A DNA stretch of 42,807 bases from assembly GCA_902509675.1 (NCBI GenBank), contig CABWYN010000009.1, forward strand, positions 1 through 42,807. The letters are read 5' to 3'. The stretch is from an uncultured Bacteroidota bacterium (lineage in GTDB: Bacteria > Bacteroidota > Bacteroidia > Flavobacteriales > Flavobacteriaceae). Made by a program: the position numbers and the translations under genes. Below the pieces are notes generated by a model. It was not told where the DNA came from. It did not search any database and saw only the letters and a program-made list of their open reading frames with translations. This document shows, one piece after another, positions 25,696 to 34,717 of the stretch; within the stretch, counting starts at the first letter, position 1; every line of letters begins with the position of its first letter.

Positions 25696-26190
25696 ATGCT
25701 TCAATATAATGGATATAATATTAGGGTTATTGAGAAGAAAGATAACGAGCAAGTTTGTAACGTTATTAAGGGAGTGTTTTATGAGTTAGGATTACCGTTA
25801 GTAGGAACAGCATATGCCGACAAAGACACACTAAGTATGTATGAGGCGTACCAAGATTCTAAATCAATATATTATGTAGTTGAAAAGGAGGGAGGTATTT
25901 TTGGAGGCTGTGGAATTAAGCAGCTTAGTGGTACTCATGAGAATGTTTGTGAGTTGCAAAAATTTTATTTTCATAAATCTTTAAGGGGAAAGGGGCTAGG
26001 TAAATATCTTTTGAAATTATGTCTAGATTTTGCTGTCAAGGTTAAGTATGATCTATGCTATCTCGAATCAACTTCAGCATTAAAAACATCACACCATTTA
26101 TATAAAATTTTTGGTTTTGAAAATTTAGAAGAGCCAATGGGTAATACCAGTCACCACAATTGTGATGTACATATGACAAAGAAACTATAA
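25696..26190 (+). CDS. GNAT family N-acetyltransferase
   Basis: 164 residues from the ATG at 25696. An upstream in-frame ATG (25540) lies inside ribD and would add 52 residues that read as antisense of ribD, so it is rejected. The acetyl-CoA loop LRGKGLGKYLLKL (about 97-109) and the final strand KIFGFENL are GNAT features; the N-terminal RVIEKKDNEQVCNVIKGVF begins the fold. Its stop TAA shares an A with the prmC ATG (TAATG), so it is translationally coupled to prmC. Substrate unknown. Confidence 0.88.
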   Translation: MLQYNGYNIRVIEKKDNEQVCNVIKGVFYELGLPLVGTAYADKDTLSMYEAYQDSKSIYYVVEKEGGIFGGCGIKQLSGTHENVCELQKFYFHKSLRGKGLGKYLLKLCLDFAVKVKYDLCYLESTSALKTSHHLYKIFGFENLEEPMGNTSHHNCDVHMTKKL

Positions 26191-27023
26191 TGACATTACA
26201 AGATTTTAAATTAAAAATGATTTCAGAGCTTTCATCGATTTATGAAATGGATGAGTTGAATTCTATATTTAATATCCTTTCAGAAGAATATTTAAAAATC
26301 CCAAGATCAAAAATTCTGTTAGCAGATGAGATTGATTTGAGCGAATCAAATCAGACCCTTTTTCAAAGTGCATTAGAAAGATTAAAAACTCATGAACCCG
26401 TACAGTATGTTATAGAAAAGACGAGCTTCATGGATATGGAATTTAAGGTTAACAGTTCAGTTTTGATTCCTAGGCCTGAAACTGAAGAGTTGGTTAGATT
26501 AATGCTAGATGAAGATTTAGACGGAAAAGAAATTTTAGACATTGGAACTGGTAGTGGTTGTATTGCAATAAGTCTTGCTAAAAATTTTCCAAACGCAAAA
26601 GTAACAGCTTTAGATATTTCATTTGATGCACTTAATGTTGCAAAGGAAAATGCAAAGCTAAATAATGTGAATATTGAATTTATTCATACAGATATTTTTG
26701 AATATAACTCAAAAAAAAAGTATGATGTGATTGTTTCAAACCCACCTTATGTATTAGAATCTGAAAAATCACAAATGAAGCAAAATGTATTAGATTTTGA
26801 ACCTGGGTTAGCTCTGTTTGTGAAGGATATTGAACCTTTAAAATATTACACTGAAATTTTTAATTTTTCACAAAATAATCTGAGGGATAAAGGCTTTTTA
26901 TTTTTTGAAATAAATAATAAGGTTGAAAAACCTCTCTCTGATGGTTTGATTTTAAATAATTTTAATTTTAAAATTTATAGAGACCACAATGGATTTAAAA
27001 GATGTGTTTTTGCAAGAAAATGA
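26190..27023 (+). CDS. prmC: Peptide chain release factor N5-glutamine methyltransferase
   Basis: Methylates the GGQ glutamine of release factors RF1/RF2. 277 residues: an N-terminal helical domain (about 1-85), then a Rossmann fold with LDIGTGSGCIAISLAK (SAM motif I) and the substrate-binding VSNPPYVLESE (motif IV, NPPY). VLIPRPETEELV before motif I is diagnostic of PrmC. Convergent with the small ORF and cutC that follow on the minus strand. Confidence 0.95.
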   Translation: MTLQDFKLKMISELSSIYEMDELNSIFNILSEEYLKIPRSKILLADEIDLSESNQTLFQSALERLKTHEPVQYVIEKTSFMDMEFKVNSSVLIPRPETEELVRLMLDEDLDGKEILDIGTGSGCIAISLAKNFPNAKVTALDISFDALNVAKENAKLNNVNIEFIHTDIFEYNSKKKYDVIVSNPPYVLESEKSQMKQNVLDFEPGLALFVKDIEPLKYYTEIFNFSQNNLRDKGFLFFEINNKVEKPLSDGLILNNFNFKIYRDHNGFKRCVFARK

Positions 27024-27025
27024 AT

Positions 27026-27124
27026 CTACTCTCCCCAAATCTTATTAATCCTATCTTCAATTTTCTTAGAATAAATCTCAAGAAGTTTGTTAATCTTCAG
27101 TCTTGCTGTTGCTTCGTTTGACAT
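27026..27124 (-). CDS. Small ORF of 32 residues next to cutC, similar to the N-terminus of HsdR-like proteins
   Basis: ATG at 27124 directly abuts the cutC stop (TAAATG), giving a possibly coupled ORF of 32 residues: MSNEATARLKINKLLE then IYSKKIEDRINKIWGE. The first half resembles the N-terminus of some type I restriction helicase subunits (from memory, N-E-A-x-x-R-I-K-I-N-K-L-L-E); the rest does not. It is either a real small protein or a remnant of a longer gene. No helicase or methylase domain lies nearby. Confidence in function is very low. Confidence 0.35.
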   Translation of the reverse strand: MSNEATARLKINKLLEIYSKKIEDRINKIWGE

Positions 27125-27742
27125 TTATAATTTTAGATTAGTCTCTTTTTTAAATGATCCGTGAATTTCTTCAAAACTTTTAAAATTTACAATATTTGAT
27201 TTATTTATTCCGCTTCCTGGCATTATTTTAATTCTATTTTTAGAAATATTTTTAAATTCCTTCAATAATTCTAATCCTTCAATTGCATTATCTTTTTGAC
27301 CCGAAGTTAAAACTCTATCAACACCTAACTGGATTAGTTTTTCTAATTCCTTAATCGGATCAGTTACAACATCAAATGCTCTGTGAAAAGTAAACTCTAG
27401 TGGTTTTGATAATTCTACAAGCTCTTTAGTTCTTTCAATATCAATGGTTTTATCGTCATTTAAAATACCTGAAACAATGCCTTTGCAGCCCATTTCTTTA
27501 AATTTAATAATATCAGCTTTCATTAGCTCAAATTCCTTTTTATAATAATTGAAATCCCCCTCTCTTGGTCTAATTAATACAAATACAGGAATATTTAATT
27601 TGTCTATTGTCTTTTTAGCGGATTCGTGGTCGGGGGTAATGCCATCTAGATGTAAATCTCTACAAAACTCAATTCGATCTGCCCCAGCTTTTTCAGCTTT
27701 TATTGCATACTCATATGATTCCGCACAAACTTCAATTATCAT
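27125..27742 (-). CDS. cutC: CutC family protein
   Basis: 205 residues, a TIM-barrel CutC. IEVCAESYEYAIKAEKAGADRIEFCRDL is the family N-terminus; VLIRPREGDFNY, KEMGCKGIVSGIL, FHRAFDV and RVLTSGQ are the conserved motifs. The protein is somewhat shorter than E. coli CutC (about 248) because the last part is trimmed. CutC was first linked to copper tolerance, but that role is disputed. Its ATG overlaps the hexosaminidase stop codon as ATGA, indicating coupled expression with the upstream glycosidase. Confidence 0.92.
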   Translation of the reverse strand: MIIEVCAESYEYAIKAEKAGADRIEFCRDLHLDGITPDHESAKKTIDKLNIPVFVLIRPREGDFNYYKKEFELMKADIIKFKEMGCKGIVSGILNDDKTIDIERTKELVELSKPLEFTFHRAFDVVTDPIKELEKLIQLGVDRVLTSGQKDNAIEGLELLKEFKNISKNRIKIMPGSGINKSNIVNFKSFEEIHGSFKKETNLKL

Positions 27743-29328
27743 TCTTCTAATCTTTCTAAGTGTTTCGAGTAGTTAATCTCCATTTTATCAAGCAGGGGAT
27801 AGAAGTCTTTTACTTTTTTTTCAAAGTTTTCAAAAGTGGGTTTGTTTTTCGTCCAAACCACTTCAGATAATGCTAATATTCTTGGAAAAACCATATACTC
27901 AACTTGTTTGCTTGTTTTCATATATTCTGTCCAAACATTTCCCTGAGCTCCAATGATATATTTGTGAAGAGAATCGTCTAATTCATCTGGAATGGGTTCG
28001 TAATTATATATTTCTTCAATCGGGGTATATCCACCAATTGCAAGAGGTTCATTACTGGTATTTTTAGCTTGATAATGATCAAAATAACAAGTTGCATTTG
28101 GGGTCATAATCACTTCTTGGTTCATTTTTGCAGCTTCAATGCCTCCTGTAACTCCTCTCCAGGACATCACCGTCGCATTTGGAGCCAACCCACCTTCTAA
28201 TATTTCATCCCATCCAATGATTTGCTTTCCTTTTCCATTAATATACTTTTCCATTCTAGTGATAAAATAACTCTGAAGCTCATGCTCATCTTTTAGTTTT
28301 TCACGGTTGATTACATTTTGACAATTTCCACATGCTTTCCAATTTGTTTTAGGTGCTTCATCACCACCTATGTGTATGTACTTCCCTGGAAATAGTTCAA
28401 TGACTTCATCAATAATGTCTTCTAAAAAATCAAAAGTTTCGTTTTTACTGCAATAAATTTCCTTAAATACACCCCAAAGAGGAGCAACTCCAACTTGCTC
28501 ACCAGTACATCCAAATTCAGGATAGGAGGATACTGCAGCTTGTGAATGACCTGGCATTTCAATTTCTGGAATAACATTAATTCCTCTTTTCTCGGCATAT
28601 CTTACAACTTCATTAATTTCTTTTTTAGTGTAAAAACCTCCATACCTAGTTTTTTCAAACTGCCATGGTTTATCAGTGTAATGACCAACTAATGTAGAAT
28701 CCCTGAATGAACCGACATTATTAAGCTCTGGATATTTTTCAATTTCAATCCTCCATCCTTGATCCTCGGTTAAATGCCAATGAAAATTATTGAATTTTAA
28801 CATAGCTAAACCATCTATATATTTCTTTATAAATTCTACCGGATACATATGTCTTCCAACGTCCAGGTGCATACCTCGATATTTAAATCGGGGAGAGTCT
28901 TTAATTATTTGATTTTGAAGTTTTATAACCCCATTTTTTAGATTAAGATTCATCAATTGATTAAGAGACTGAAAACCAAAGATTGCTCCAGCTTCAGTCG
29001 AGGCTTCTACAGTTATCTGATCAGAACTTATGCTCAGAATATATTCTTCGATTCCTAACTTTTTATTTAAAGAAAATTTAATCACATTTTTTGTTTTATT
29101 GTCAGCTCCTAACTCAAGTTTTTTAATTGCATCTTTAAATAGGGTTGCAGCCGAATTAAATTTATAGTCAGTGATAATTTCTGGATTATTTTTTATGTGT
29201 AAATAACCATTATTAATTCTTTGTTCTATAGGTGTTGGAATTATATTGTTATTTTGAGAAAAAAGTGTATTTATATGGGAAAAAAATATAAAAAAAACAG
29301 TGATTTTAAGTGTATTCATGAGCATCAA
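27739..29328 (-). CDS. Beta-N-acetylhexosaminidase, glycoside hydrolase family 20
   Basis: 529 residues with an N-terminal signal peptide (about 1-23, ending FSQN). A GH20 N-terminal domain (about 25-145) precedes the catalytic barrel: FKYRGMHLDVGRHMYP, NFHWHLTEDQGWRIEI, and the catalytic Asp-Glu pair in HIGGDEAPKTNW, with MSWRGVTGG and GAQGNVWTEY near the end. Exported enzyme that removes terminal GlcNAc/GalNAc from chitin, peptidoglycan or glycans, for nutrition or recycling. Genes for MurQ and CutC in the same region fit amino-sugar use only loosely. Confidence 0.95.
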   Translation of the reverse strand: MMLMNTLKITVFFIFFSHINTLFSQNNNIIPTPIEQRINNGYLHIKNNPEIITDYKFNSAATLFKDAIKKLELGADNKTKNVIKFSLNKKLGIEEYILSISSDQITVEASTEAGAIFGFQSLNQLMNLNLKNGVIKLQNQIIKDSPRFKYRGMHLDVGRHMYPVEFIKKYIDGLAMLKFNNFHWHLTEDQGWRIEIEKYPELNNVGSFRDSTLVGHYTDKPWQFEKTRYGGFYTKKEINEVVRYAEKRGINVIPEIEMPGHSQAAVSSYPEFGCTGEQVGVAPLWGVFKEIYCSKNETFDFLEDIIDEVIELFPGKYIHIGGDEAPKTNWKACGNCQNVINREKLKDEHELQSYFITRMEKYINGKGKQIIGWDEILEGGLAPNATVMSWRGVTGGIEAAKMNQEVIMTPNATCYFDHYQAKNTSNEPLAIGGYTPIEEIYNYEPIPDELDDSLHKYIIGAQGNVWTEYMKTSKQVEYMVFPRILALSEVVWTKNKPTFENFEKKVKDFYPLLDKMEINYSKHLERLEE

Positions 29329-29378
29329 TTTACTATCTTAGAGTAGTTTTTTTAGTACGATGTAACTAGATAAATGTA

Positions 29379-31385
29379 ATGAATATATCAGAAAAAATTT
29401 TTAGTCTTAGAAAAAAACTTCACGACCATAATTATAGATATTATGTTTTAGATGATCCTTTTATTTCAGATTATGATTTTGATATGATGTTAAAAGAATT
29501 AGAACAATTAGAAAGAGAAAACCCTGAATTTTTTGATGTTAACTCACCAAGTCAGCGCGTGGGTGGTGAGGTAACAAAGTCATTTGACACTTCTGTGCAT
29601 AGCACCCCTATGTATTCGCTTAATAACTCATACTCGTTAGAGGATCTAATGGAGTGGGAGAATAGAATAAAAAAAATAGTTGATGCCCCAATAGAATATA
29701 CTTGTGAGTTGAAATTTGACGGAGTTTCGATTAATTTGACATATAAAGATGGGGAGCTAGTAAAAGCTGTAACCAGAGGAGATGGAATCAAAGGAGATGA
29801 TGTTACTAGGAACGTAAAAACCATTCCCACAGTCCCCTTAAAACTAAGAGGGGATATTACAGGTGAATTTGAAGCTAGGGGAGAGATTGTGATGCCAATA
29901 AAGGGGTTTAATAATCTTAATAATTTTAGAATTGAAAACGGGGAAGAACCATTCAAAAACCCTAGAAATACAGCATCGGGTAGTTTAAAACTTCAAGACA
30001 GTAAAGAGGTATCAAAAAGACCATTAGAATGTCTTATATACTCTGTTGAAGATCCTAAAATGTTCGATAATCATATACAGTTTTTAAAAAATGCAAAATC
30101 GTATGGATTTAATGTTTATAAGAAATATATATTTAGTACCTCACTAGATGAAATATTTGAATTTATACAGAATTGGGAAAAAAATAGGTCTGAATTACCA
30201 TTTGAAATTGACGGTGTAGTTTTAAAAGTAAATGATTTTTATCACAGAGAAATTCTAGGCTTCACTTCAAAATTTCCAAGATGGGCAATGGCGTATAAAT
30301 TTAAACCTGAGAATACTGGCACTAGATTAAATAGTATTTCTTTTCAGGTCGGAAGAACAGGTTCAATAACTCCTGTGGCCAATTTAGAGCCTGTAAATTT
30401 AGCCGGTACAATTGTTAAAAGGGCTTCTTTACACAATGCAGATTTTATTGAAACAATGGATATTAGAATTGGAGATTATGTTTTTGTAGAAAAGGGTGGT
30501 GATATCATACCAAAAATTACCAGTATTGATAAGCTAAAAAGAACCATAGATTCCAAAACTTTTGAATTCCCTGATTATTGCCCAGAGTGTGGTTCTAGAT
30601 TGCATAGGATTGAAGGAGAAGCAAATCATTATTGTCTAAATTATAACAGTTGTAAGCCGCAAATTATAGGTAGAATACAGCATTTTATCTCGCGGAAAGC
30701 TTTAGATATTGAAGGATTGGGGCAAGAGACGGTTGCTTTATTGGTTAATGCTAGGCTTATTAATAATTACTCTGATTTATATGAATTAAAATTTGATCAG
30801 GTAGTTGGGTTAGAAAGAATGGCTGATAAAAGTGCAAATAATTTAATTAAAGGGATTCTAGATTCTAAAATTATTCCTTTTGAAAGAGTGTTGTTTGGAT
30901 TAGGGATTAGATATGTAGGCGAAACAGTGGCAAAAAAACTGGCAAAGCATTTTGAAAATATTGATAATATTTTAAGTTCTGATTTTGATGAACTGATATC
31001 AGTTGACGAAATAGGGGAGAAAATAGCAAATAGCATAATCGAATTTTCTCAAAATGAAGAAAATATTGAAATTATTAATTCGCTAAAAAATCATCACATT
31101 CAATTTGAGATTGATGAATTAAATAAAAATATATCCTCTTTATTAACTGGTCAATCCTTTGTTGTTTCAGGTGTATTTACGAATTTTTCCAGAGATGAAA
31201 TAAAGAAACTTATTGAGACAAATGGAGGTAAAATATCTTCTTCTATTTCGTCAAAGACAACGTACTTAGTTGCAGGATCTAATATGGGGCCAAGTAAAAA
31301 AGAAAAGGCAGAAAAACTTAATATTAAAATAATTTCTGAAACAGAATTAAGTAATTTAATATCTGGACAGAATTTATTATTTTAG
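29379..31385 (+). CDS. ligA: NAD-dependent DNA ligase
   Basis: 668 residues, the usual LigA layout: Ia domain (1-70), adenylation domain with the active Lys in CELKFDGVSINL (about 112), OB fold with GRTGSITPVANLEPV, a zinc finger with CPECGSRLHR...HYCLN, HhH repeats, and a C-terminal BRCT domain (about 590-668). The Zn Cys residues at about 400-425 are all present. Seals nicks with NAD+. Divergent from the GH20 gene. Confidence 0.97.
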   Translation: MNISEKIFSLRKKLHDHNYRYYVLDDPFISDYDFDMMLKELEQLERENPEFFDVNSPSQRVGGEVTKSFDTSVHSTPMYSLNNSYSLEDLMEWENRIKKIVDAPIEYTCELKFDGVSINLTYKDGELVKAVTRGDGIKGDDVTRNVKTIPTVPLKLRGDITGEFEARGEIVMPIKGFNNLNNFRIENGEEPFKNPRNTASGSLKLQDSKEVSKRPLECLIYSVEDPKMFDNHIQFLKNAKSYGFNVYKKYIFSTSLDEIFEFIQNWEKNRSELPFEIDGVVLKVNDFYHREILGFTSKFPRWAMAYKFKPENTGTRLNSISFQVGRTGSITPVANLEPVNLAGTIVKRASLHNADFIETMDIRIGDYVFVEKGGDIIPKITSIDKLKRTIDSKTFEFPDYCPECGSRLHRIEGEANHYCLNYNSCKPQIIGRIQHFISRKALDIEGLGQETVALLVNARLINNYSDLYELKFDQVVGLERMADKSANNLIKGILDSKIIPFERVLFGLGIRYVGETVAKKLAKHFENIDNILSSDFDELISVDEIGEKIANSIIEFSQNEENIEIINSLKNHHIQFEIDELNKNISSLLTGQSFVVSGVFTNFSRDEIKKLIETNGGKISSSISSKTTYLVAGSNMGPSKKEKAEKLNIKIISETELSNLISGQNLLF

Positions 31386-31406
31386 TCTATATAAATTAAA
31401 CTTAAA

Positions 31407-31631
31407 ATGGAACAAAAAAATATAATAAAAGTAAGAGTACATGATGGAATAGTGGGTTTGTTATATCTAGGATCAATCGCTTTAGCTAATCAATTTGGTT
31501 TGGATTGGATTTGGGTTGCAGTGGCAGTAGCCGTTTTGCAAATATTAAGCCCGTTAACAAAATTTTGTCCGGTCTACACAATTCTTAATAAGTTGATGCC
31601 TGACACAGACCCGATACAAAACGGAAGATAA
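31407..31631 (+). CDS. DUF2892 family membrane protein
   Basis: 74 residues. A polar N-terminus (about 1-12) is followed by two short hydrophobic segments (about 14-30 and 32-48), then LSPLTKFCPVYTILNKLMP, the DUF2892 (YgaP-type) tail with the conserved FCP motif. In the inner membrane; function unknown. It may be cotranscribed with ligA, 21 bp away. Confidence 0.82.
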   Translation: MEQKNIIKVRVHDGIVGLLYLGSIALANQFGLDWIWVAVAVAVLQILSPLTKFCPVYTILNKLMPDTDPIQNGR

Positions 31632-31634
31632 AAA

Positions 31635-32546
31635 TTACACTTTTAGTACAGATGAGTTAAAATATTTTTGATTGTTCTGATCAAAATAAAAATCAATTTG
31701 ACCAAGAAATAGACCAAAACATCCTACTTGGTTGACTAAAACGTCTTTGCTTATTTGGTTTTTTAAAATGATAGGTTCATCCATAAAAGTATGTGTATGT
31801 CCTCCGATGATAAGGTCAATATCTTTGGTTTTTTTAGCCAAATTATAATCACAAACCCTATTTGGTAAATTATCATATTTATATCCTAAATGTGATAAAC
31901 ATATGATTAAATCACATTTTTCTTCATTTTTTAATTTTTTAGCTACATCCTGCGCAATATCAATGGGGTCTAGGTATTTGGTTTCTCTGTATAATTCTTT
32001 TGTTACCAATCCTTCTAATTCGATTCCAAGACCAAAAACACCGATTTTAATACCTGACTTGGTATAAATTTTATAATCACTTGTTTTACCGTCTAAAACA
32101 GTGTTTTTAAAATCATAATTGGATATTAAAAAATCAAATGATGCATTAGGCATTTGTTCATTTAATCCTGTGATTCCATTATCAAAATCGTGATTTCCAA
32201 TAGTTACTGCATCATATTCGAGTAAACTCATTAGTTTAAATTCCAGTTCTCCATTATAAAAATTGAAATATGGAGTCCCTTGAAAAATGTCACCTGCATC
32301 TAATAAAAGTGTATTTGGATTTTTAGATCTTATTGAATTTAATATTGTTGATCTTCTTTCAAACCCACCTCGATTCGGAAACTCAGAGTGGTCTTTTGAA
32401 AAAGGCTCAATATGACTATGAACATCATTTGTATGAAGAATTGTGATTTTTTTAAAATTTTCTGAATCACAACTATAATTGTTTAGGGCAGATCCTAAGG
32501 CTAAGGAGCTGTACACAGAATTTTTTAAAAATTTTCTTCTTAGCAT
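31635..32546 (-). CDS. Metallophosphatase, N-terminal half of a split 5'-nucleotidase (Tat signal)
   Basis: 303 residues. The N-terminus MLRRKFLKNSVYSSLALGSA contains RRKFLK, a twin-arginine signal motif, followed by a hydrophobic stretch. The catalytic metallophosphoesterase motifs are complete: LHTNDVHSH, DAGDIFQGT, GNHDFD, LSHLGY and GGHTHTF. This is the dinuclear metal domain of the UshA/5'-nucleotidase family; the C-terminal substrate domain is encoded by the next gene upstream on this strand. Tat export fits folding with metal in the cytoplasm. Confidence 0.9.
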   Translation of the reverse strand: MLRRKFLKNSVYSSLALGSALNNYSCDSENFKKITILHTNDVHSHIEPFSKDHSEFPNRGGFERRSTILNSIRSKNPNTLLLDAGDIFQGTPYFNFYNGELEFKLMSLLEYDAVTIGNHDFDNGITGLNEQMPNASFDFLISNYDFKNTVLDGKTSDYKIYTKSGIKIGVFGLGIELEGLVTKELYRETKYLDPIDIAQDVAKKLKNEEKCDLIICLSHLGYKYDNLPNRVCDYNLAKKTKDIDLIIGGHTHTFMDEPIILKNQISKDVLVNQVGCFGLFLGQIDFYFDQNNQKYFNSSVLKV

Positions 32547-33299
32547 TTAATTAATTATAAATCTGTTATCTGTTTTAAGTTTTAGTGTGTCAGTTTTGAT
32601 AAAATAATCTATGAGAACATCCCTCATTTTATAATCCAAATAGGTTGTTTCTGCTGATTCTGCTAAAAAATACATTTTATCTCCACCATCAAGTAGATAA
32701 TCCGTAGTGGCAACAAAATAATATTTATTTTCATCAATGGGATTATTTCTAAGCAAAACAGATTCTATTTCGTATTCCTTACTTAAGACTATTTCTAATC
32801 CCCTTATTGGGTGAGGAAGTTTTACTTTAGCTAGATAGTCTATCATTTTGTTTATTGACTTTCCTTTCAATTTTACAACTACGATGCTGTTTTCAAAAGG
32901 CATTAGTTCAAAAGCAGTTTTTTCACTGACCGGACCTTCTGAAATAATTGATCTTATACCGCCATTATTTAAGATAACAACATCAAGAGAATTCCCCGTT
33001 TTATCATTAAATATTGGATTTATCAACTCAAAAGTAGCATCTGCAAACATATTACCTAATGAGCTGTTTAAAACACCATCATTTTTCTTGTAGGTTTCCA
33101 TAGAATAGGAAATGGGTTTATTCATCAACCCTTCTTGAAGTTTGTTTTTGTAAGGGGTGTAAAAATTTAAAATACTAGAATCAATTTTAATTTCATCGTT
33201 AATTGCTATGTTATTTCCGTTAAAGGTTTTAATGTTTTTCTCAACACAACCTTGAAAAAAAAGGAATAATAAAAGTATATACAGCGAAAATATTCTCAT
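32547..33299 (-). CDS. 5'-nucleotidase C-terminal domain lipoprotein
   Basis: 250 residues. Lipobox FFQGC (Cys18) after a hydrophobic start, so it is predicted to be membrane-anchored in the periplasm. The rest is the UshA-type C-terminal domain with SSLGNMFADATFE, ILNNGGIRSII (substrate-binding Asn) and DYLLDGGDKM, which would hold the nucleoside. The gene directly precedes the metallophosphatase gene on the same strand (stop and start adjacent), so the two are coupled halves of one enzyme. Confidence 0.88.
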   Translation of the reverse strand: MRIFSLYILLLFLFFQGCVEKNIKTFNGNNIAINDEIKIDSSILNFYTPYKNKLQEGLMNKPISYSMETYKKNDGVLNSSLGNMFADATFELINPIFNDKTGNSLDVVILNNGGIRSIISEGPVSEKTAFELMPFENSIVVVKLKGKSINKMIDYLAKVKLPHPIRGLEIVLSKEYEIESVLLRNNPIDENKYYFVATTDYLLDGGDKMYFLAESAETTYLDYKMRDVLIDYFIKTDTLKLKTDNRFIIN

Positions 33300-33300
33300 A

Positions 33301-33332
33301 TTGAAAAAACATAGTTAAATTAGTTATTTTTG
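33301..33332 (+). promoter_or_regulatory. Promoter TTG-N21-TATTTTTG for the 33351 gene
   Basis: TATTTTTG at 33325-33332 is an exact TAnnTTTG match, with TTG at 33301-33303 as -33 element (21 nt spacer). It drives the gene at 33351 with a leader of about 14 nt. Confidence 0.5.
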
Positions 33333-33350
33333 TTTTAATTAAGCCTTAAT

Positions 33351-33872
33351 ATGTTTATAAAATTCTTTAAAAATAGATCCAACAGAAAATTTATAAAAAG
33401 AGCTATTGAATCTAGAGAACAATTGATTCAAAACAAAAAAATTGAAACTGTCGGGGTGATTTTAAGCATGAATGAGTTTAAGGATCACGATAAGTTGATA
33501 AATATTCTGAAGGGATATGGAATAAATGAAAACAAAATTAAATTTATAACTTTTTTATCTGAAGTTGACACAAAGTCTAATCATTGGGACTCTTATTTTG
33601 AGTCCAAGGATTTTGGATGGAATGGAGTTGTGAATAATATAGATTTACAAGATTTTGTTGATTCAAAATTTGATGCTTTGATTAGTTATTATAAAAAAGA
33701 TAATTTACAACTCAATTATGCTACTGCTTGCTCTAAGGCAACTTTTAAAATTGGTCTTTCTAATTATGATCAAAATTTGAATGATTTTATAATCGATTTA
33801 AACCCTAATTTCATAGATATATTTGGTAAGGAATTAGAGAAATATTTAAAAGGACTAAATAAGATTGATTAA
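33351..33872 (+). CDS. Small conserved protein (DUF6913-like), function unknown
   Basis: 173 residues, mostly soluble, no signal peptide. A basic N-terminus (KFFKNRSNRKFIKRAIESRE) precedes an alpha/beta domain, with IKFITFLSEVDTKSNHWDSYF and FDALISYYKKDNLQLNYATA. I recall similar short proteins (DUF6913) beside bamD in Flavobacteriia, but this is memory of family context, not a search. Function cannot be inferred. Divergent from the 5'-nucleotidase genes and upstream of bamD. Confidence 0.7.
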   Translation: MFIKFFKNRSNRKFIKRAIESREQLIQNKKIETVGVILSMNEFKDHDKLINILKGYGINENKIKFITFLSEVDTKSNHWDSYFESKDFGWNGVVNNIDLQDFVDSKFDALISYYKKDNLQLNYATACSKATFKIGLSNYDQNLNDFIIDLNPNFIDIFGKELEKYLKGLNKID

Positions 33873-33900
33873 CTATGTTTTTTTATCCATAATAAATTCA

Positions 33901-33908
33901 TAATTTTG
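33901..33908 (+). promoter_or_regulatory. Bacteroidota -7 box (TAATTTTG) for bamD
   Basis: TAATTTTG matches TAnnTTTG exactly and lies 13 nt before the bamD ATG. The -33 region is weak. It heads bamD and the following genes. Confidence 0.45.
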
Positions 33909-33921
33909 ATCACTTTAAAAA

Positions 33922-34707
33922 ATGAAAAACATTGTATACATATTAATCTTTTGTTTGTGTATCTCTGCCTGTGGAGAGTATCAAAAGGCGCTTAACTCTG
34001 ATGAAATTTCAGTAAAGTTTAATTTAGGAACAGAATTATTCGGAAATAAAAAGTATTTAAAAGCATCTAGATTATTTGCACAAATATTACCTCAGTATCG
34101 AGGTAAGCCTCAGGCTCAAAAACTTTCCTACATGCAGGCAATGTGTTTTTACAATACGAAGGATTACAATAGCTCTTCCTATCAAATGGAAAGATTTGTA
34201 AATTCTTATCCAGATAGTGAAAAAGTTGAGGAAGTTGCATTCCTTTCTGCTAAAAGTTATTATTTAATGGCTCCTGATTTTTCAAAAGACCCTGAAAATA
34301 TCAAGATAGCAATTGATAAATTACAAGACTTTATAAACCTTTATCCAGAATCACAGCTAATAAAAGAAGCTAATGAGTTAATTTTTGAATTAGATTATAG
34401 GCTAGAGTTTAAAGAATTTAACATAGCCTTGCAATACAATGTTTTAACAGATTATCAGGCATCAATAAAATCATTTGATAATTTTTTGGTTGATTTTCCA
34501 GGATCTGACCTTAGGGAAAAGGCACTTTACCACAGATTTGATTCTGCATATAAATTAGCTATAAACAGTGTCGTGTGGAAACAACAAGAAAGAATTAGTA
34601 ATGTTGTTAGTTATTACAATTCTTTTAAAAATAATTATAAAGAATCCGAATTTTTGACAGAAATGGAAATCAAAATGGAGGAATTAGTTAAACTAAATAA
34701 TATTTAA
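33922..34707 (+). CDS. bamD: Outer membrane assembly lipoprotein BamD
   Basis: 261 residues. Lipobox CISAC (lipidated Cys17) then tetratricopeptide-like helical repeats: KYLKASRLFAQILPQYRGK, YNSSSYQMERFVNSYPDSE, IDKLQDFINLYPESQ and SIKSFDNFLVDFPGSD, each ending in an aromatic-Pro turn. It is a component of the BAM complex that inserts outer membrane barrels. Its gene precedes rpoZ and coaBC with short spacers, the usual flavobacterial arrangement. Confidence 0.93.
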   Translation: MKNIVYILIFCLCISACGEYQKALNSDEISVKFNLGTELFGNKKYLKASRLFAQILPQYRGKPQAQKLSYMQAMCFYNTKDYNSSSYQMERFVNSYPDSEKVEEVAFLSAKSYYLMAPDFSKDPENIKIAIDKLQDFINLYPESQLIKEANELIFELDYRLEFKEFNIALQYNVLTDYQASIKSFDNFLVDFPGSDLREKALYHRFDSAYKLAINSVVWKQQERISNVVSYYNSFKNNYKESEFLTEMEIKMEELVKLNNI

Positions 34708-34717
34708 TCTATAGAAA

